DNA from: a bacterium
GTDB lineage: Bacteria > Eisenbacteria > RBG-16-71-46 > CAIMUX01
NCBI GenBank assembly: GCA_030431975.1
Contig: JAUIHP010000004.1
Span: 62,001-126,000 of the forward strand
Direction: 5' to 3'
DNA: 64,000 bases
Below are positions 45,156 through 53,905 of the stretch, one piece after another (within the stretch, counting starts at the first letter, position 1; each line of letters begins with the position of its first letter). The notes under the pieces are model-generated. The model saw only the letters and a program-made list of their open reading frames with translations, was not told where the DNA came from and ran no database searches. The translations under genes and the position numbers were made by a program.

Positions 45156-48119
45156 TCAGCGAAGCAGAAGCAGTCGTCGGCTCTGGGTCGCTCCATCAGC
45201 ACGGGCGAGAATCCAGTAAACGCCGGTGCTGACCTCGCGACCTAAAGCATCTCGTCCGTCCCAACCGAAGACGGCCGTCCCTGACGGAAAGTGGCCCGAG
45301 GCAACGCGAGCGATGCGCCGACCGGTTGCGTCCACAATCTCCACATCGAGTCGGGATGGAGCGGTCAAGGTAGCGTTCCACTGGGTCCGGGTCGAGAACG
45401 GATTGGGTGACGGAGCGGACAGTTGGAACCATGATCCTTCGTGGCGTTGGTCTACCGAGTCACCTTCCGAGTCACCTCCCGAGCCATCTCCCGTTGAGTC
45501 ACCGTCCGCGCTCCCGTTACCGGATCCATCGTCTGATCCGTTTCCGTCCCCTGCGCCGTCCCCTGCTCCGTCACCGTTGCCGTCGCCGCCGGATCCGTTG
45601 TCAGATCCGGTGCCGACGGCGAAAGGGCCGAGGCGAACCAGGTCGCGTCCCTCTTCGGTGGGGATGAGGACGTACTGGGACTGCGGGGAGCCCGCTGTAT
45701 CGGTGAGTTCGTAGTTCGGACCGGGGCCGACGAACGCGATCTTTGCGGGGACGTCTCCCTCGGTTCCCGCTGTTTCGACGCGGAACCAGGTGGACGACAA
45801 GTCGTCGGGCACGCTCCACGAAAGTTGGTTGCCCTCTGCGGCCGCGAGTACCTTCACGCCGATCAACCAGATCGGTGTCGGTTCTTGAGTGACTGCCAGC
45901 GCATCGATTTTGCCCCACCCCCATGTCGCATTGGGAAGCGTGCCCATGTGGTCGTCGGATCGCGCGGCTTCTTCCAGGACCAACATGATTTCACTCTTGT
46001 CCATGTCGCCGAATGCATCGAGGAGCAGGGCAACGACTCCCGCAACGTGCGGGCTGGCCATGCTTGTTCCCTGGGCTACGTAGTGGCGACCATCTTCCAG
46101 AACCCAGGCCGAGTGGATGAAGTGATCGCCCGAGAGTGCCGAGCCGATCCCCTGTCCGGGTGCTGTGATCTCCGGCTTGAGGACTCCGTCACGTCGCGGG
46201 CCGCGGCTGCTGAACGCGGAAATCTCTCCGATCTCGGGGAGCGGGTTGTAGTGGTAGGTGTTTCCGTCCGAGCTTTGCCAGCCGTTGCGCGTCACGTAGG
46301 AGCCGACCGCAATCACTTCGTTCGCGCTGGCCGGCGAGCCGACGAGTTTGGCGTCGCTTCGACCCCAACCGGTGACGAACTCGGGTCCGGCGGAAAGCGA
46401 ATGGGCATAGATCCAGAAGTCGGTTTGCGCGGTTGTTCCTGTGCCGTGGCCCGATGTGTTTTCTACGTGCAGCTTCCAGACGCCTGCTGCAGGGAGGTTC
46501 TCGGACTTGTCCCAGATCTGGATGAAGAGATTGCGGTCGGGCGTGGGTGGATCGAACACGTCGTTCTCGATGAGGACCGCGCCTTCCCCCGTATCGGATT
46601 CGAATTGTTCGCCGGGACCGACAGGACCGATGAAGCGTCCTCCCGGAGTTTCCACGGTGAGTTCGACCGTTTCCGTTTTCGAGTAGTACGCGTCGATCAG
46701 AATGATGTCGTTGCCGCTGCCGGCGCTCTCCTGAAAGAACGGGACTTCGAGATGGACCTGATCGGACTCGCCGCGGGAGAGGTTCAGCTCGGCGTGGATT
46801 CCGTCCTGCTGATCGTTGCCCGCCGCCGCTACGATGACCCGGCCCGGTCCGGCGAGCATGTCCATGGCGAGATCCATGGTGTCGGTGCCGTCGTGCGGAC
46901 CGTACTGGTGTCCCATGCTGAGATTGACCACGGCAGGAAGTCCAAGACGGTCGGCTTGTTCGAAGACGTAGGCGACGGCGTCAACGATGGAGTTGGCGAA
47001 GAAGTCGGTTTTGACGACGACGAGCCGAGCTTCGGGAGCGACGCCAACGTACTGGTAGGCCGGTTCACCGTTCGCTGTGGCCGCTCCGGATCCAGCTGCG
47101 ATCCCGGCGACGTGGGTGCCGTGACCCGCGTGGTCCGTTTGCGTGGCGGCGCCGGCGTCGATCTCGGCAGCGTCCCACTCGCGGCCGTAACCGAAGCCCG
47201 CGGGAGGATCGGCGGTGACGGCAGTCTGATCCCAGAGCGCGACGACGCGGGTCTTTCCTGCGGAGAGGAAGTCCGCGTGGTTCAGATCGATTCCGGTGTC
47301 GACAATTCCAACGACGACATTCGATCCGGAGTAGCCGCCATAGGAGGGAGGGTTCCCGGCACGACGGTGAACCTCGTCCGCCCGAATGTCTGTGACACTG
47401 CGGTCCAGGCTGGGATGGCAACGTCGCGCCGCTTCGATGCGACGGACGCCGGGGGTCCGGGCCAGAGCGTCGAGTTCAGCCACGGTCAGCCGCGCCGATG
47501 CGAGTTCCGGACCGATAGGAATCAGAGGGGCGAACGCGAAAGGATCAACTCCGGGATCGGATCTGGGATCGAACCCGGGATCGAACCCGGGATCGAACGA
47601 GACCCAACAGGCAAATCGGGTTGGCTCGTCGCTCGTGGTCCGGGCCTTACCCGGGACGCCACCTGCGGCATCGCCCACAGCGCCCGTCGTGGCTTCCCAT
47701 CTTGGGCTGATCGAAAGAAGCGACCGTCCCGCCGAGACGGTGCCCTTTCGCGCGGCTTCGATTTCCTGTCGAAGAAGCGGGTCGATCCGAGGATCGACGG
47801 GTGTTGGGTGTACGGGTTCGGCGACAGCGGACGAGAGGGTGGCTATCGCGCCGGTGATGATCAGCAGGCAGGTCAGGACGAAGTACCAGGATCCCCGTCG
47901 AAGCCGCGCGAGGGAATTCTCGGCTGGGCGGCTGAGCCCCCGCCCTCGGAAGAGCCAGCCGCATTGCCGACCGAGCTGCCAGCCGCCTTGCCGACGGACC
48001 TGCCGACCGGCTTGCCGGCCGCAGTGCCGGCCGATCTGCCAACCGATCCGCCCCCGGACGTGCCGGCCGCCGCCGACTTGTCGCCGGCCGATTTCCGCCG
48101 GGATTCCCGTCGGACTCAA
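45156..48119 (-). CDS. Large S8 subtilase with C-terminal FlgD/T9SS-like domain
   Basis: A 987-residue exported serine protease. The catalytic triad is intact: Asp274 in VGIVDTGID, His333 in HGTHVAG and the serine near 687 in GTSMASPH. A hydrophobic signal segment lies at about 78-98, after an odd 70-residue N-terminus made of GRQx-type tetrapeptides. A large insert (about 450-600) separates His and Ser. A Gly/Asp/Asn/Ser linker precedes a C-terminal Ig module (SPNPFSTRTQW, VEIVDATGRRIARV, GVYWILARADG) typical of secretion tails. TTG 48119 has GGGGAGG upstream, so the long N-terminus may be real; a downstream start cannot be excluded. Confidence 0.9.
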   Translation of the reverse strand: MSPTGIPAEIGRRQVGGGRHVRGRIGWQIGRHCGRQAGRQVRRQGGWQLGRQCGWLFRGRGLSRPAENSLARLRRGSWYFVLTCLLIITGAIATLSSAVAEPVHPTPVDPRIDPLLRQEIEAARKGTVSAGRSLLSISPRWEATTGAVGDAAGGVPGKARTTSDEPTRFACWVSFDPGFDPGFDPRSDPGVDPFAFAPLIPIGPELASARLTVAELDALARTPGVRRIEAARRCHPSLDRSVTDIRADEVHRRAGNPPSYGGYSGSNVVVGIVDTGIDLNHADFLSAGKTRVVALWDQTAVTADPPAGFGYGREWDAAEIDAGAATQTDHAGHGTHVAGIAAGSGAATANGEPAYQYVGVAPEARLVVVKTDFFANSIVDAVAYVFEQADRLGLPAVVNLSMGHQYGPHDGTDTMDLAMDMLAGPGRVIVAAAGNDQQDGIHAELNLSRGESDQVHLEVPFFQESAGSGNDIILIDAYYSKTETVELTVETPGGRFIGPVGPGEQFESDTGEGAVLIENDVFDPPTPDRNLFIQIWDKSENLPAAGVWKLHVENTSGHGTGTTAQTDFWIYAHSLSAGPEFVTGWGRSDAKLVGSPASANEVIAVGSYVTRNGWQSSDGNTYHYNPLPEIGEISAFSSRGPRRDGVLKPEITAPGQGIGSALSGDHFIHSAWVLEDGRHYVAQGTSMASPHVAGVVALLLDAFGDMDKSEIMLVLEEAARSDDHMGTLPNATWGWGKIDALAVTQEPTPIWLIGVKVLAAAEGNQLSWSVPDDLSSTWFRVETAGTEGDVPAKIAFVGPGPNYELTDTAGSPQSQYVLIPTEEGRDLVRLGPFAVGTGSDNGSGGDGNGDGAGDGAGDGNGSDDGSGNGSADGDSTGDGSGGDSEGDSVDQRHEGSWFQLSAPSPNPFSTRTQWNATLTAPSRLDVEIVDATGRRIARVASGHFPSGTAVFGWDGRDALGREVSTGVYWILARADGATQSRRLLLLR
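47956..48045. repeat. 12-bp repeat inside the subtilase N-terminus
   Basis: On the minus strand a 12-base unit near GGYCGGCARGYC is repeated about seven times and translates to GRQx/GWQx tetrapeptides. The same GGCCGGCAAG and GGTCGGCAGG cores recur in the non-coding repeat at 62.5 kb. Confidence 0.75.
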
Positions 48120-48257
48120 CTGGTGCCTCCCCGCGCTGTGAGCTCTCCGATGTCGTGGTGAACTGCCTAAACTGGATATCGGCTTGGGATTCGGGCACCT
48201 TTCTGTTTCCCTGGGTCCAACGGCGAGGCGAGAATGAGAGCGGGGAAGGAGAACTGC

Positions 48258-48992
48258 GTGCGGAACAGCACACTAATTGTGGGATGGTGGCGGCGCAGGC
48301 TGGAGTGTTTCCTGGGCGTGCTCCTGATCCTGATCCTTATTGGCGTGCCGGCCTGTTCGGGCTCAGGGGATCCCGCGGACTCAACCCAGGGAGCCAACGC
48401 GGCCCGGAGCGCCAACTCGTCCCGGACCGACAACTCGTCCCAAAGTTCCCACTCGAACGTGGCGTCGGAAGAGGATCGGGGTGCCTCGGACGGAACTCCT
48501 CAGTTTCGGCAGGCCGATCTGGCGACCGTCGACTGGGCTCCGTTCGAATCCGGACAGGTCGAGCCCGCAGAACGGTTCCTCGCTCCGCAGTTCACTCTGC
48601 AAAGCGTCGAAGGTCGGCCGGTGTCTCTGGGCTCGTTTCGAGGCAAAGTCGTCCTCGTCAACTTTTGGGCGACCTGGTGTGGCCCGTGCCGCAAAGAGAT
48701 TCCCGACTTCATTGCCATGTCCGAAAGCTATCCAGATGACGACTTCGTCGTTCTCGGGGTCTCGATGGATCGGGAAGGTTTGGCGAAAGTGCAGCCGTTC
48801 GTTCGCGGATCCGGGATCACTTACCCGATCCTGATCGGCGGTCCCAGGATTTCTCCCCTCTACGGCAATGTCAGCGCCATTCCGACGACGTTCGTCATCG
48901 ACAAGCGCGGACGCATCGCGGCGCGGTCCCGCGGTTATCAACCGCGTGCCCACTTCGAGGGCATCGTCCAGCGGCTCATCGCGGAGAGTTAG
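48258..48992 (+). CDS. TlpA/ResA-like thioredoxin lipoprotein
   Basis: A 244-residue protein. A signal segment ends in a lipobox-like IGVPAC; a Ser/Asn-rich linker leads to a thioredoxin-fold domain with WATWCGPCRKE, the TlpA/ResA active site, and the cis-proline loop AIPTTFVIDKRG. It should reduce periplasmic disulfides, for example in cytochrome c maturation or for the exported proteases nearby. GTG 48258 is preferred over ATG 48234 because GGAAGGAG lies seven bases upstream of it. It is divergent from the subtilase. Confidence 0.85.
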   Translation: MRNSTLIVGWWRRRLECFLGVLLILILIGVPACSGSGDPADSTQGANAARSANSSRTDNSSQSSHSNVASEEDRGASDGTPQFRQADLATVDWAPFESGQVEPAERFLAPQFTLQSVEGRPVSLGSFRGKVVLVNFWATWCGPCRKEIPDFIAMSESYPDDDFVVLGVSMDREGLAKVQPFVRGSGITYPILIGGPRISPLYGNVSAIPTTFVIDKRGRIAARSRGYQPRAHFEGIVQRLIAES

Positions 48993-49045
48993 AGACCAAA
49001 CAGGCTCAGAACAGGTTTGGTGACGAATCCAAGTCGGAGTCGAGC

Positions 49046-49723
49046 CTAGCCCCGTGGCCCGAAGAGGCGGCTACCGACCCGGACATGGGTCGCCCCTTCT
49101 TCGATCGCCTGGCCGAAGTCTCCGGACATGCCCATGGAAAGACTTGGGAGCGGATGGCCGAAGGTCGTCTGCAGGCGGTCGCGAAGATCACGAAGCAGAG
49201 CAAAAGCGCGGCGATTGTCACTTTCGGTTCCGCCGAGAGGTCCGATGGTCATGAGTCCCTCGACCCGAAGATGGGGATCCCCGAGAGCGGCCTCGAGCAG
49301 GGCGTCCACTTCCGTGGGAGCGGCCCCCGACTTACTTGCTTCGTCCGTGGTGTTGACCTGCAACAGGACAGGCAGCTCGCGGGTGAGCCGCTTCTTCAGC
49401 TCGTCGAGAAGGCTGTGCCGATCCAACGAGTGCAAAAGGAAGATGTGGGGGAGGACGGCTTTGACCTTGTTGGTCTGCAGCTGACCGATCATGTGCCAGC
49501 GCAGATCCAGGTCTTCCGTCACTGGGGCCTTGTTCAGAATCTCCTGGACGCGATTCTCCCCGAAGTCCCGCATTCCTGCGTCGTAGCCCGCGCGGACGAC
49601 TTCTGCTGGAAACGTCTTCGAGACGGCGACGAGCGTAACTTCGGAACGCGGTCGTCCCGATCGCGCGCAGGCGGCGGCGATTTCCTCCTCGACCTGCTGC
49701 AGTCTTTCCCGAAGCTCACTCAT
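49046..49723 (-). CDS. YggS-family PLP homeostasis protein
   Basis: A 225-residue alanine-racemase-fold protein that binds pyridoxal phosphate and manages its cellular pool. The PLP lysine is in LVAVSKTFPAE, and GENRVQEILNK, WHMIGQLQTNKV, LQVNTTDE, LMTIGP and LSMGMSGDFGQAIEEGATHVRVGS match YggS/YBL036C throughout. ATG 49723 is the start used by the family, although the frame extends to 49921. The gene is not close to any partner that would reveal more, since it lies between two convergent or divergent units. Confidence 0.93.
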   Translation of the reverse strand: MSELRERLQQVEEEIAAACARSGRPRSEVTLVAVSKTFPAEVVRAGYDAGMRDFGENRVQEILNKAPVTEDLDLRWHMIGQLQTNKVKAVLPHIFLLHSLDRHSLLDELKKRLTRELPVLLQVNTTDEASKSGAAPTEVDALLEAALGDPHLRVEGLMTIGPLGGTESDNRRAFALLRDLRDRLQTTFGHPLPSLSMGMSGDFGQAIEEGATHVRVGSRLFGPRG

Positions 49724-49945
49724 TTCCGATCTCTCTTCGTTGCGTGACACGAGTCGCCCAGCCAAGCTTGGATTCTTGCATGACGGGTGACCGACTCCAA
49801 GGGGTGGCGGAAGCTTGGCCGGCCCGACCCGACCGGCCCGACCGCTAAGGCCAACGGTCCAGGGAAGCGAGTCGCCCGGCCCGATCATCGCAATCGACGG
49901 AACTGGAGCGACACCCTCCATCGCCGCTGGGGAGTAGAAACAAGG

Positions 49946-50845
49946 ATGGCGTTGAGCCGCTCATCGCGTGACATGGAACTGCATTCGACCCTCGAAGCGA
50001 TGGTGGCGCGTCGGCGCGAGGTCATGCCGCAGGATCCGATTCAGTTCGTCCGGCGCTACGACGGTGCTGCCAATCGCGAACTGGTTGGACTACTCGCCGC
50101 GTTTTTGGCCTATGGCCGGGTCGCGTCGATTCTCGGCGGGCTGGAGACGCTCCTCCGTCCCTGGGGTGACGACCCGGCGGGCGCAGTGCGGGATGGCATG
50201 CACCTCGACGACGATTGGGCCCGCGGCTTCCAGTATCGATGGACGACCCGGTCGCATCTGGTTGCGCTACTCGATTCGATTCGGGACGTCTGGGCAGAGG
50301 AAGGAAGTTTGGGTCAGGCTCTGGCGACGTCCGTCAACGAAGCGGGCGGAGTCTCCGAAACCGGGCTCACTGCGTGGACGACTCGGCTTCGGGAAGGGGC
50401 GGCGGCCCGGGCCGGAGACTCGCGCGCGCTTCGCTTTCTGATCTCGGATCCGGGAGGGGCGTCCGCCGCGAAACGGCTGCGTCTCTATCTTCGCTGGATG
50501 ATTCGTCCGGATGACGGAGTCGATCTTGGTCTTTGGTCGAGCCTGCTGCCGGCTGCCGACCTGGTCATTCCCCTGGACACACACTGGGCCCGCCTGGCGC
50601 CGAGGTTGGGGTGGACCCGCCGACGGACGGCCAACGCTGCGATGGCCCGGGATATTACGGGCGTACTCTCCCGAGCCTGCCCGGAGGACCCGCTGCGGTA
50701 TGACTTCCCCATCTGCCACTTCGGGATCGAGGGCGGTTGTCCGACCCGTTTGACCTGGCAGGATTGCGTCCCGTGTCCTCTGCGTCCGGTTTGTGCATCG
50801 GGAAGGCGGCGCGTTGCGGCAGCCAGGCGGCGGGGAAGCACCTGA
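49946..50845 (+). CDS. DUF2400/TIGR02757 family protein
   Basis: A 299-residue protein that matches the DUF2400/TIGR02757 family over its length: DPIQFVRRYDGAANRELVGLLAAFLAYGRV, KRLRLYLRWMIR, DLVIPLDTHWARLAPRLGW and PLRYDFPICHFGI. Cysteines at the C-terminus (CPTRLTWQDCVPCPLRPVC) resemble a metal or iron-sulfur cluster motif like that in some DNA glycosylases of the HhH superfamily, but no activity is established. ATG 49946 is chosen since the family starts there; the frame is open from 49787. It is followed by lysS. Confidence 0.85.
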   Translation: MALSRSSRDMELHSTLEAMVARRREVMPQDPIQFVRRYDGAANRELVGLLAAFLAYGRVASILGGLETLLRPWGDDPAGAVRDGMHLDDDWARGFQYRWTTRSHLVALLDSIRDVWAEEGSLGQALATSVNEAGGVSETGLTAWTTRLREGAAARAGDSRALRFLISDPGGASAAKRLRLYLRWMIRPDDGVDLGLWSSLLPAADLVIPLDTHWARLAPRLGWTRRRTANAAMARDITGVLSRACPEDPLRYDFPICHFGIEGGCPTRLTWQDCVPCPLRPVCASGRRRVAAARRRGST

Positions 50846-50920
50846 CGCTCGCGTCTCTTCTTCGACTCGCCTACAATCCACCATTCGCCGACCGACACAT
50901 TCATCCACGAGAGGATCCGC

Positions 50921-52447
50921 ATGCGTCCCGATTTGATCCAGAACCGGATCGACAAGGCCGAACGCCTTCGCGAAATGGGAGTCAATCCCTACCCCTACCG
51001 GTTCGAACGCACGCACCAGGTTTCGGAGGTGCTGGCAAACTTCGATGAGGAAGAGGCGAAAGAAGATTCGTCCTCTGTCGCCGTAGCCGGTCGCATCGTT
51101 TCGTTGCGTCTGATGGGTAAGGCGGCGTTCGCGCATGTTCAGGATGCGTCGGGGAAGATCCAGCTTTACATCAAACGGGACGATGTCGGGACGGAATCGT
51201 ACAAGGCGTTCAAGTTGCTCGATCTCGGGGACCTGTTGGGAGTCCGTGGTACGCGCATACGTACCCGGACCGGTGAGGCGTCGATCGCCGTGACCGAACT
51301 CGAAGTCCTGAGCAAGGCCATCCGTCCTCTTCCCGTCGTCAAAGAGAAAGAAGGCGAGGTCTTCGACGCGTGGAAAGACACCGGAGCGCGCTACCGGCGG
51401 CGCTATCTCGACCTCATTCTCAATCCCGATTCGCGTGAAGCCTTCCGGAAGCGGAGTGCTGTCGTCCGCGCGCTGCGCGACTACCTTGATGAACGTGATT
51501 TCGTCGAGGTCGAGACGCCGGTGTTGCAGGCGATCTACGGGGGCGCTATGGCGCGTCCCTTCGAGACGTATCACAATGCGCTGGACATGCCGTTCTTCAT
51601 GCGGATCGCACTCGAACTTCCGTTGAAGAGGCTCCTGGTCGGAGGTTTCGATCGCGTCTATGAACTCGGCCGCGTCTTCCGGAACGAGGGCGTCGATCGC
51701 TCACACAATCCCGAGTTCACGATGCTCGAGTTCTACTGGGCCTACGCGGACTACCACGACGCGATGGATCTGGTCGAGGACCTCTGCCGCACCGTCGTGA
51801 AGACGGTGACGGGAGGAATGACGGTCGAATGGGATGGCAAGACCATCGACTTTGAACCGGCCTTTCCCCGGGTTCGGATGGTCGATCTCATCGCGGAGAA
51901 GACCGGTCTCGACGTGCTGAAGGACCCAGAGGAGAAACTGCGTTCGAAGCTGGGCGAAGCCCCGGACTTCGCGACGCGGGGCCACCTTATCGAAGAACTC
52001 TTCGACCAGTATGTGCAGGGCGATCTGGTGCAGCCGACGTTCGTCATGGATCACCCGTTGGCTATCTCGCCGTTGGCCAAGGTCAACCGGCACGAGCCGG
52101 AGTTACTCGTCGAGCGCTTCGAGATCTTCATCGGTGGAATTGAGTTTGGAAACGCGTTCTCGGAACTCAACGACCCCGTCGATCAAAGGCGACGTTTCGA
52201 GGAGCAGGCCGCGCAGCGTGAGCGGGGCAATGACGAGGCGCAGGTTCTGGACGAGGACTATCTCGAAGCCATGGAGTACGGAATGCCTCCGGCAGCCGGG
52301 GTCGGATTGGGTGTGGACCGTTTGGCCATGCTCGTGGCCGGGACGCATGCTTTGCGCGATGTTCTGCTCTTTCCGCACATGCGGCCGGAGGAAGGACGCG
52401 GTGCAGAGGACGAGGTAGCCGACACCGACACCGACACGGGGCACTGA
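50921..52447 (+). CDS. lysS: Lysyl-tRNA synthetase, class II
   Basis: A 508-residue enzyme that charges tRNA-Lys. The N-terminal OB-fold (about 55-145, [21 protein letters not shown]) binds the anticodon, and the class II core follows with motif 1 ([12 protein letters not shown]), motif 2 ([21 protein letters not shown]) and motif 3 ([12 protein letters not shown]). ATG 50921 follows GAGAGGA. The last codons and the stop lie in a repeat region: the stop TGA is in the first copy of a 13-bp array, so the C-terminal residues (TDTDTGH) are array-derived. Confidence 0.97.
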   Translation: MRPDLIQNRIDKAERLREMGVNPYPYRFERTHQVSEVLANFDEEEAKEDSSSVAVAGRIVSLRLMGKAAFAHVQDASGKIQLYIKRDDVGTESYKAFKLLDLGDLLGVRGTRIRTRTGEASIAVTELEVLSKAIRPLPVVKEKEGEVFDAWKDTGARYRRRYLDLILNPDSREAFRKRSAVVRALRDYLDERDFVEVETPVLQAIYGGAMARPFETYHNALDMPFFMRIALELPLKRLLVGGFDRVYELGRVFRNEGVDRSHNPEFTMLEFYWAYADYHDAMDLVEDLCRTVVKTVTGGMTVEWDGKTIDFEPAFPRVRMVDLIAEKTGLDVLKDPEEKLRSKLGEAPDFATRGHLIEELFDQYVQGDLVQPTFVMDHPLAISPLAKVNRHEPELLVERFEIFIGGIEFGNAFSELNDPVDQRRRFEEQAAQRERGNDEAQVLDEDYLEAMEYGMPPAAGVGLGVDRLAMLVAGTHALRDVLLFPHMRPEEGRGAEDEVADTDTDTGH

Positions 52448-52500
52448 TACGGGGCACTGATACGGGGCACTGATACGGGGCACTGATACGGGGCACCGAG
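52436..52500. repeat. 13-bp tandem array, five copies
   Basis: The unit ACGGGGCACTGAT is repeated from 52436; four copies are perfect and the fifth ends in CACCGAG. The lysS stop codon lies in the first copy. Confidence 0.95.
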
Positions 52501-52598
52501 TTGAATGACGTTGAACAGCTGTAGGGCGAAGCTGCTGCCGACGGTTCGTTGTCCGAAGAGAACAGCGTACAGAGTGCAGGCGAGTTCATAAGCAACGG

Positions 52599-53609
52599 AT
52601 GGGAATGGAACCCGAAAAAGAGATTCACCCCAGCGACGACGCACAGTCGGAGTACATCGTCGGTGCTTCCGATGAGATGAAGCGCGTGCTCCGTCTTGCC
52701 GAGAAGATCGCGCCGACGGAAACGACGGTCCTTCTGACCGGCGAGAGCGGAACGGGCAAGGAAAAGGTCGCCCGCTACATCCACCTCAACTCTGCACGGG
52801 CCACCCGGCCTTTCGTCGCTGTCAATGCGGCGGCCATTCCGGAAGGGCTGATCGAGAGCGAACTCTTCGGCCACGTTCGGGGAGCGTTCACCGACGCCCG
52901 TGACCGCAAGCGTGGTTTCTTCGAGATGGCCGACGGCGGGACGTTGTTCCTCGACGAGATCGCAGAGACGTCGCTTTCCGTTCAGGTCCGACTTCTGCGC
53001 GCGTTGCAGGACCGCGAGATTCGGCCAGTCGGTTCGGACAGCACGCTCAAGGTCAACGTCCGCATCGTCGCCGCGACCAACCGGGATCTGCGGCAGGCGA
53101 TCGCGGACGGCTCGTTTCGAGAAGACCTCTTCTACCGACTGAACGTCTTTCGGATTCTGCTTCCCGCGCTTCGTGACCGCAAAAAGGACATCCCCTTTCT
53201 CGCCGAGTATTTTCTTCGACTCTTCATAGATCGAACCGGGCGAAACCTGAAGGGCTTCACCGAGCGGGCCATGAGCATGATGCTCAACTACGGCTACCCC
53301 GGGAACGTGCGCGAGCTGGAAAACGCCGTCGAACGTTCCGCCACCCTGGCCGAAGGCGGGTGGATCCAACCGGCCGACCTGCCGCCCGAGATCTCGGAAG
53401 GGGGGCTGCCGCTTCTGACCGAAGGGACGGTAGAGACCTTCCCGGACGACCTCACGCTCGAAGAGCTGGAGAAACGCTACATCGAGCGGGTCCTCGACAA
53501 GCTGGGTGGGAACATGACGCATGCTGCGAAGAGCTTGGGGATCTCCCGGTCCACGCTATGGCGGAAGGTCAACAAGTACGGGCTCAAAGGCGGTGACGTC
53601 GAAGCGTAG
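52599..53609 (+). CDS. PspF-like sigma-54 activator lacking a sensor domain
   Basis: A 336-residue protein of AAA+ plus Fis helix-turn-helix only. Walker A GESGTGKE lies at 48-55, Walker B GGTLFLDEIAE near 112, and NVRELENAVERSATL follows the sensor 2 region. The sigma-54 contact loop is GAFTDA (95-100), not GAFTGA. The C-terminal helix-turn-helix is NMTHAAKSLGISRSTLWRKVNKYG. With no receiver, GAF or PAS domain, control must come from another protein, from its level, or it is constitutive. It lies between lysS and dnaK. ATG 52599 is used; ATG 52605 is also possible. Confidence 0.93.
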   Translation: MGMEPEKEIHPSDDAQSEYIVGASDEMKRVLRLAEKIAPTETTVLLTGESGTGKEKVARYIHLNSARATRPFVAVNAAAIPEGLIESELFGHVRGAFTDARDRKRGFFEMADGGTLFLDEIAETSLSVQVRLLRALQDREIRPVGSDSTLKVNVRIVAATNRDLRQAIADGSFREDLFYRLNVFRILLPALRDRKKDIPFLAEYFLRLFIDRTGRNLKGFTERAMSMMLNYGYPGNVRELENAVERSATLAEGGWIQPADLPPEISEGGLPLLTEGTVETFPDDLTLEELEKRYIERVLDKLGGNMTHAAKSLGISRSTLWRKVNKYGLKGGDVEA

Positions 53610-53731
53610 CCGGGCTCCGGACGAGGTCGTCCGTTACGGCCAATCCACTGTTTCACCGTTTCATTTCGAGTCAGTTTCAGTGTTCGGATATGAAACGTCG
53701 GGTTCTGGATCCGACCGGTCGGCCGCCCTGT

Positions 53732-53757
53732 GATCATCTAAACCCTAATACATGATC
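53732..53757. promoter_or_regulatory. Inverted repeat upstream of dnaK, possible operator
   Basis: GATCAT (53732-53737) and ATGATC (53752-53757) are separated by 14 bases in the 296-base gap before dnaK. No CIRCE element and no convincing heat-shock promoter were seen in this gap. Confidence 0.3.
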
Positions 53758-53905
53758 GAGTTACAGGCGTAGCGGACGGTTTCCTTCGCCTCGGCACGGT
53801 AGTTTATACCTTCCAAACGAACAAGTTTGGGCTCGGAAGATCCATGAGTAGGTCGAACCCGCACCGGGACGGCCGAAACTGGCGCGCAAGGAAGGACACC
53901 ATCTT

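Noticed and set aside
45825-48161. 778-codon plus-strand ORF opposite the subtilase
   Set aside because: It is the shadow of the subtilase gene, whose triad and domain order are unambiguous; the GC-rich codon bias keeps the opposite frame open.
53610-53905. CIRCE/HrcA element or sigma-32 promoter before dnaK
   Set aside because: No TTAGCACTC inverted repeat and no CTTGAA/CCCCAT pair was found; only a short GATCAT/ATGATC repeat is present.
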